This document shows, in pieces, positions 5,857-8,692 of a DNA stretch of 8,692 nt; the stretch's first letter is position 1, and every line of letters starts with the position of its first letter. Origin of the DNA: Psychrilyobacter sp. (GTDB lineage: Bacteria; Fusobacteriota; Fusobacteriia; Fusobacteriales; Fusobacteriaceae). Below the pieces are notes generated by a model. The model was not told the origin of the DNA and ran no database searches. It saw only the letters and a program-made list of their open reading frames with translations. The DNA lies in NCBI GenBank assembly GCA_030621995.1, contig JAUXGP010000061.1, forward strand, positions 1 to 8,692, given 5' to 3'. The position numbers and the translations under genes are program-made.

Positions 5857-7998
5857 ATGAACTATGTATTATATGTAGAGGGAGTAGAGAATGGTTTTTA
5901 TACCTATTCAGATAGAGACAGAAGATATAAGGCGGGAGATCATGTTTGGATAAATTTCAGGAGGTCTAAAAAAGTTGGGATAGTCCTATATGAAGATAGA
6001 TCTGCCGGTCATGAATTTAAAATAAGTGAAATCCTGGGTCGGGTAGAGGAGCAGGTATCTTATTCTGTGGAGTTAATAGATCTTTTTCTATGGATAAAAA
6101 ATTATTATCTGTGTAATTTCGGAGATATCCTAGGGGTATCCAGGCCTAAAAATATAAAGATGTCCTATAGTAAAAGAATTATTTTTAATAAATCTATCAT
6201 ACCCATGGATGAAAATGAGAGGGAATTTATAGACTATATCACTAAAAAACAGACGGCTGCTAAAACTACAATGGTGCAAAAATTTGGTAAGAAACTACTG
6301 GATAAGTTCATAAAATCTCAAGTTGTATTAGAAAATAATACAATTAAAGAAAATAAGTATTTAAAAAATGAGGAAAATAGTATAAAATATAGATACAATA
6401 GAAAAAAATCACATCTAACTGTGGAACAGGCAGAGGTAAAAGATAAGATATTAGAGGGCAGTAAAAAATACTATCTTTTAAAAGGGATAACTGGTTCCGG
6501 GAAAACAGAGGTATATATCGAACTTGTAAAAGATGCGTTGGAAAGGGAAGGGGGAGCTATATTTTTAGTTCCTGAGATCTCCCTTACTCCTCAAATGGTG
6601 GACAGATTTAAACGAGAGTTTGATGAAATTGCAATCTTGCACAGTAAACTGACAGCAAAGGAAAGGGCTAGCGAATGGAAAGCCATCTATTCCGGTGAAA
6701 AAAGAGTTGTGTTAGGGGTACGGTCTGCAATCTTTGCGCCTGTAAAAGATCTTAAATATATCATAATTGATGAGGAGCATGAGGCTACCTATAAGCAGGA
6801 TAGTAACCCCAGATACAATGCAAAATATGTGGCTATAAAAAGAGCAGAGATAGAGGGAGCTAAGATAGTCCTGGGGTCAGCCACACCATCTATAGAATCC
6901 TATTATCATGCTGCCCAGGGGGTATTTCAATTATTGGAATTGAAAAAAAGATATGGGAAGGCAATTGAACCAAGTATGAAATTAGTGGATATGAAAGGTG
7001 AAAAAAATGATTTTTTCAGTGAGGATCTGATAGGTCATATGGCTGCAAGGCTGAGAAAAGACGAGCAGATAATGCTCCTCCTGAATAGAAAGGGATATTC
7101 AACCTTTGTCCAATGTCATTCTTGCGGGCATATAGAGACCTGTCCCCACTGCTCTATATCTCTCAGTTATTATAAAAAAGATGGTCTTTATAAGTGTAAT
7201 TATTGTGAATACACCAAAAGGTACTCCAATACCTGCAGTAATTGCGGTGAGAAATCATTGGAGTTTTCAGGAAAGGGCACTGAAAGGGTGGAATCGGAGT
7301 TAAATGAACTCTTTGATCTGCCTATTTTACGTGTAGACTCGGAAACTACCAAGACCAGAGATTCACACAACAGGATATATTCTGATTTTTTAAATAAAAA
7401 ATATAATATAATGGTAGGAACTCAGATGATATCCAAAGGTTTTCATTTTCCCGAGGTGACCCTTGTAGGAATAATAAATTCCGATAGTATATTAAATTTT
7501 CCAGATTTTAGAGCCGGGGAAAAAACTTTTCAACTGGTCAGCCAGGCAGCAGGACGTGCAGGACGTGCTGAAAAAAAAGGGGAAGTAATTGTCCAGACAT
7601 ATCAACCTGATAACTATGTAATTCAAAAGATTATAGATAATGATTATGAGGGATTCTATGAAGAGGAAATAGAAAACAGAAGGATACTGAGCTATCCGCC
7701 GTTTTCACGGATAATAAATATTATTATATCCTCCAAGGAAGAGGGAGGATTAGAAGAATATACCGGTAAGTTTTATAAGGAAATAAAAAAAGATACTCTA
7801 GAGATGTATGGACCCATGGCTCCTCCAATCTATAAGATGGGCGGGAACTACAGGTGTCAGATATTTATAAAAGGAAGTCGTCGCGAGATAAACAGATTGA
7901 AGGGAAAGATAGCAGAAACTGTGCTTAAATTTAAAAGTAATGATAAAAAAAATAAATATAGGATAACAGTGGATGTAGATCCTATAAATTTGATGTAA
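5857..7998 (+). CDS. priA: Primosomal protein N' (replication restart helicase PriA)
   Basis: PriA recognises stalled or collapsed replication forks, unwinds the lagging-strand arm 3' to 5' and starts reloading of the replicative helicase. The 713-residue product is full length. An N-terminal DNA-binding region (GDHVWINF...VGIVLY, about 27-45) and a linker/winged-helix region reach to about 180. The superfamily 2 helicase core follows: Walker A GITGSGKT (210-217), LVPEISLTPQM (237-247), DEEH (305-308) and LGSATPSIES (339-348). The PriA-specific zinc module has eight cysteines in four CxxC pairs (C420/423, C429/432, C447/450, C460/463). The C-terminal helicase lobe shows GTQMISKGFHFP (521-532) and VSQAAGRAGR (561-570), followed by SYPPFSRI. 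It starts with ATG 7 nt after the PBP stop, and def begins 11 nt after its own stop. The priA-def neighbourhood is widespread in bacteria. All motifs are intact. Confidence 0.98.
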   Translation: MNYVLYVEGVENGFYTYSDRDRRYKAGDHVWINFRRSKKVGIVLYEDRSAGHEFKISEILGRVEEQVSYSVELIDLFLWIKNYYLCNFGDILGVSRPKNIKMSYSKRIIFNKSIIPMDENEREFIDYITKKQTAAKTTMVQKFGKKLLDKFIKSQVVLENNTIKENKYLKNEENSIKYRYNRKKSHLTVEQAEVKDKILEGSKKYYLLKGITGSGKTEVYIELVKDALEREGGAIFLVPEISLTPQMVDRFKREFDEIAILHSKLTAKERASEWKAIYSGEKRVVLGVRSAIFAPVKDLKYIIIDEEHEATYKQDSNPRYNAKYVAIKRAEIEGAKIVLGSATPSIESYYHAAQGVFQLLELKKRYGKAIEPSMKLVDMKGEKNDFFSEDLIGHMAARLRKDEQIMLLLNRKGYSTFVQCHSCGHIETCPHCSISLSYYKKDGLYKCNYCEYTKRYSNTCSNCGEKSLEFSGKGTERVESELNELFDLPILRVDSETTKTRDSHNRIYSDFLNKKYNIMVGTQMISKGFHFPEVTLVGIINSDSILNFPDFRAGEKTFQLVSQAAGRAGRAEKKGEVIVQTYQPDNYVIQKIIDNDYEGFYEEEIENRRILSYPPFSRIINIIISSKEEGGLEEYTGKFYKEIKKDTLEMYGPMAPPIYKMGGNYRCQIFIKGSRREINRLKGKIAETVLKFKSNDKKNKYRITVDVDPINLM

Positions 7999-8004
7999 GA
8001 GGTG
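7997..8004 (+). promoter_or_regulatory. Ribosome site fixing the TTG start of def
   Basis: AAGAGGTG overlaps the priA TAA stop (7996-7998) and stands 5 nt before the TTG at 8010. There is no in-frame ATG until Met34 of the product, which would remove conserved sequence, so TTG is the start. Confidence 0.75.
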
Positions 8005-8009
8005 AAAAA

Positions 8010-8522
8010 TTGATTTTTGAGATAAGAACATATGGAGATCCTGTTTTAAGAGCAGAAAATAAAAAAGTAGAAAAAGTGGATGATGAGATAAGAGAATTAC
8101 TAGATAGTATGGTAGAAACTATGAGGGAAATAAGTGGGATAGGGCTGGCGGCTCCCCAAGTAGGAATTAATTTGAGGGTGTTTGTAGTAGAAGCAGAGGA
8201 AGGGGTAGTTAGAAAGGTAATCAACCCTGAATTTATCGAATATTCAAAAAAATGTATAGATCATGAGGAAGGGTGTTTGAGTGTCCCTGGAATACATAAA
8301 AAAGTAAAGAGACCCGAAAGTTTAAAAGTAAGATATTTAAATGAAGATGGTGAAAGTGTGGAAGAGGAGTTAGATGAGCTGTGGGCTCGTGCATTCCAGC
8401 ATGAAAACGATCATTTAGAGGGGATCTTATTTGTAGATAAGATCGCACCTGTGGCTAAAAGATTAGTGAGTAAAAAATTATTGAATATGAAAAAAGAAAC
8501 TCTGAAAAAATTAGGGAAATAA
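8010..8522 (+). CDS. def: Peptide deformylase
   Basis: This metalloenzyme removes the formyl group from the N-terminal methionine of newly made proteins, in the cytoplasm at the ribosome exit. The 170-residue product carries the three deformylase motifs: GIGLAAPQVG (43-52), EGCLSVPG (87-94) and QHENDHLEG (130-138). The metal ligands are Cys89, His131 and His135, with Glu132 as the general base and Gln50 in the oxyanion site. The start is TTG, supported by a good ribosome site and by the family-typical opening IFEIRTYGDPVLR. The gene follows priA at 11 nt. The fmt gene (Met-tRNA formyltransferase), which commonly comes next, does not appear in the remaining 170 nt. The short C-terminal basic helix (KRLVSKKLLNMKKETLKKLGK) is usual for type 1 enzymes, so this should be active. 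Confidence 0.98.
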   Translation: MIFEIRTYGDPVLRAENKKVEKVDDEIRELLDSMVETMREISGIGLAAPQVGINLRVFVVEAEEGVVRKVINPEFIEYSKKCIDHEEGCLSVPGIHKKVKRPESLKVRYLNEDGESVEEELDELWARAFQHENDHLEGILFVDKIAPVAKRLVSKKLLNMKKETLKKLGK

Positions 8523-8532
8523 CTCTTTCCCT
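8513..8532 (+). terminator. Hairpin at the def stop codon, possible terminator
   Basis: AGGGAAA (8513-8519) and TTTCCCT (8526-8532) form a perfect 7-bp stem around a 6-nt loop that includes the def TAA (8520-8522). The sequence after it (GTTGTCGTTTTC) is only moderately T-rich, so it would be a weak rho-independent terminator for the PBP-priA-def transcript. Confidence 0.5.
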
Positions 8533-8536
8533 GTTG

Positions 8537-8555
8537 TCGTTTTCTCGATTAACGA
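8537..8555. repeat. Short inverted repeat after def
   Basis: TCGTT (8537-8541) and AACGA (8551-8555) form a 5-bp stem with a 9-nt loop. It resembles the 684-702 hairpin in length (19 nt) and in having CG in both arms with TTTTCT between them. On its own it is weak and could be chance. Confidence 0.25.
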
Positions 8556-8558
8556 ATA

Positions 8559-8590
8559 TTAAAATTTATTGTAATTAAAACAAATTTTAA
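8559..8590. repeat. 9-bp inverted repeat in the non-coding tail
   Basis: TTAAAATTT (8559-8567) and AAATTTTAA (8582-8590) are perfect reverse complements separated by 14 nt. An outer GAA (8554-8556)/TTC (8594-8596) pair could extend the stem across a small internal loop. It is all A/T and so of limited significance. Confidence 0.4.
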
Positions 8591-8595
8591 ATGTT

Positions 8596-8630
8596 CCAAA
8601 GAAAACTATCGCTAGAATATCGAGCTTTGG
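8596..8630. repeat. 6-bp inverted repeat in the non-coding tail
   Basis: CCAAAG (8596-8601) and CTTTGG (8625-8630) are perfect reverse complements 23 nt apart. The interval contains TATCG twice (8607-8611 and 8618-8622), 11 nt apart. No function is recognised. Confidence 0.35.
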
Positions 8631-8633
8631 TTT

Positions 8634-8692
8634 CGTTTTGACATCGTAAAATTCACTTTTACTAAAAGTAAATTTTTCGTACTCGTCAATCG
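8634..8692. repeat. Large imperfect palindrome running to the window edge
   Basis: The two halves fold on C8662. The inner stem ACTTTTA/TAAAAGT (8655-8661 with 8663-8669) is perfect. After one mismatch comes AAAATT/AATTTT, then CG/CG, then a bulge, then TTGAC (8638-8642) with GTCAA (8685-8689), and an outer CG (8634-8635) that can pair with CG (8691-8692). It looks like a palindromic intergenic repeat or a strong RNA hairpin. The rest may lie beyond the window. No coding frame crosses it. The stretch 8523-8692 as a whole holds only these repeats and no gene. Confidence 0.55.

Noticed and set aside
762..8522. A hidden novel system, frameshift or mobile element among the five complete genes
   Set aside because: All five complete proteins have family-normal lengths and intact motifs, the spacers are short, and no transposase, integrase or target-site duplication is seen.
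8638..8666. Perfect TTGACA (-35) as a promoter for a downstream gene
   Set aside because: No acceptable -10 lies 16-18 nt after it (TACTAA and ACTAAA are poor), and the hexamer is part of one arm of the large palindrome.
8523..8692. CRISPR array, tRNA or riboswitch in the gene-free tail
   Set aside because: There are no regularly spaced direct repeats, no tRNA cloverleaf or GTTC-type T-loop, and no recognisable riboswitch core; only inverted repeats are visible.

Overview
This is an AT-rich, densely coding bacterial window with every supported gene on the + strand. The organism is probably a member of the Fusobacteriota (Ilyobacter/Propionigenium/Psychrilyobacter-like). I infer this from the base composition, the A/T-ending codon use, the Firmicutes-like class B PBP with a PASTA tail, and the overall feel of the proteins. 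No taxonomic marker is present, so this is a guess; a low-GC clostridial relative is the main alternative.

Layout. (1) 2-658: the 3' part of a PAP2-family membrane phosphatase gene that begins before the window. (2) 659-761: a short intergenic stretch with a small hairpin, a possible promoter and a strong Shine-Dalgarno sequence. (3) 762-3683: gatA and gatB, the amidase and tRNA-binding subunits of the GatCAB Glu/Asp-tRNA amidotransferase, closed by a clear rho-independent terminator (3684-3708). gatC is not beside them. (4) 3735-8522: three tightly packed genes. These are a class B penicillin-binding protein (FtsI/SpoVD type, with two extra N-terminal membrane segments and a C-terminal PASTA repeat), priA (replication-restart helicase) and def (peptide deformylase). 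Gaps of 7 and 11 nt and ribosome sites overlapping the previous stop codons suggest one transcript. (5) 8523-8692: 170 nt with no gene, holding a hairpin at the def stop and a run of inverted repeats, the last of which reaches the window edge.

The genes are housekeeping functions: indirect Gln/Asn-tRNA synthesis, septal peptidoglycan cross-linking, restart of stalled forks, and removal of the N-terminal formyl group from new proteins. Their catalytic motifs are intact and I see no frameshift. I do not find a novel defence, mobile or biosynthetic system. The points most worth a second look are the palindrome-rich tail, its possible kinship with the 659-761 spacer, the extended N-terminus of the PBP, and the separation of gatAB from gatC and of def from fmt.
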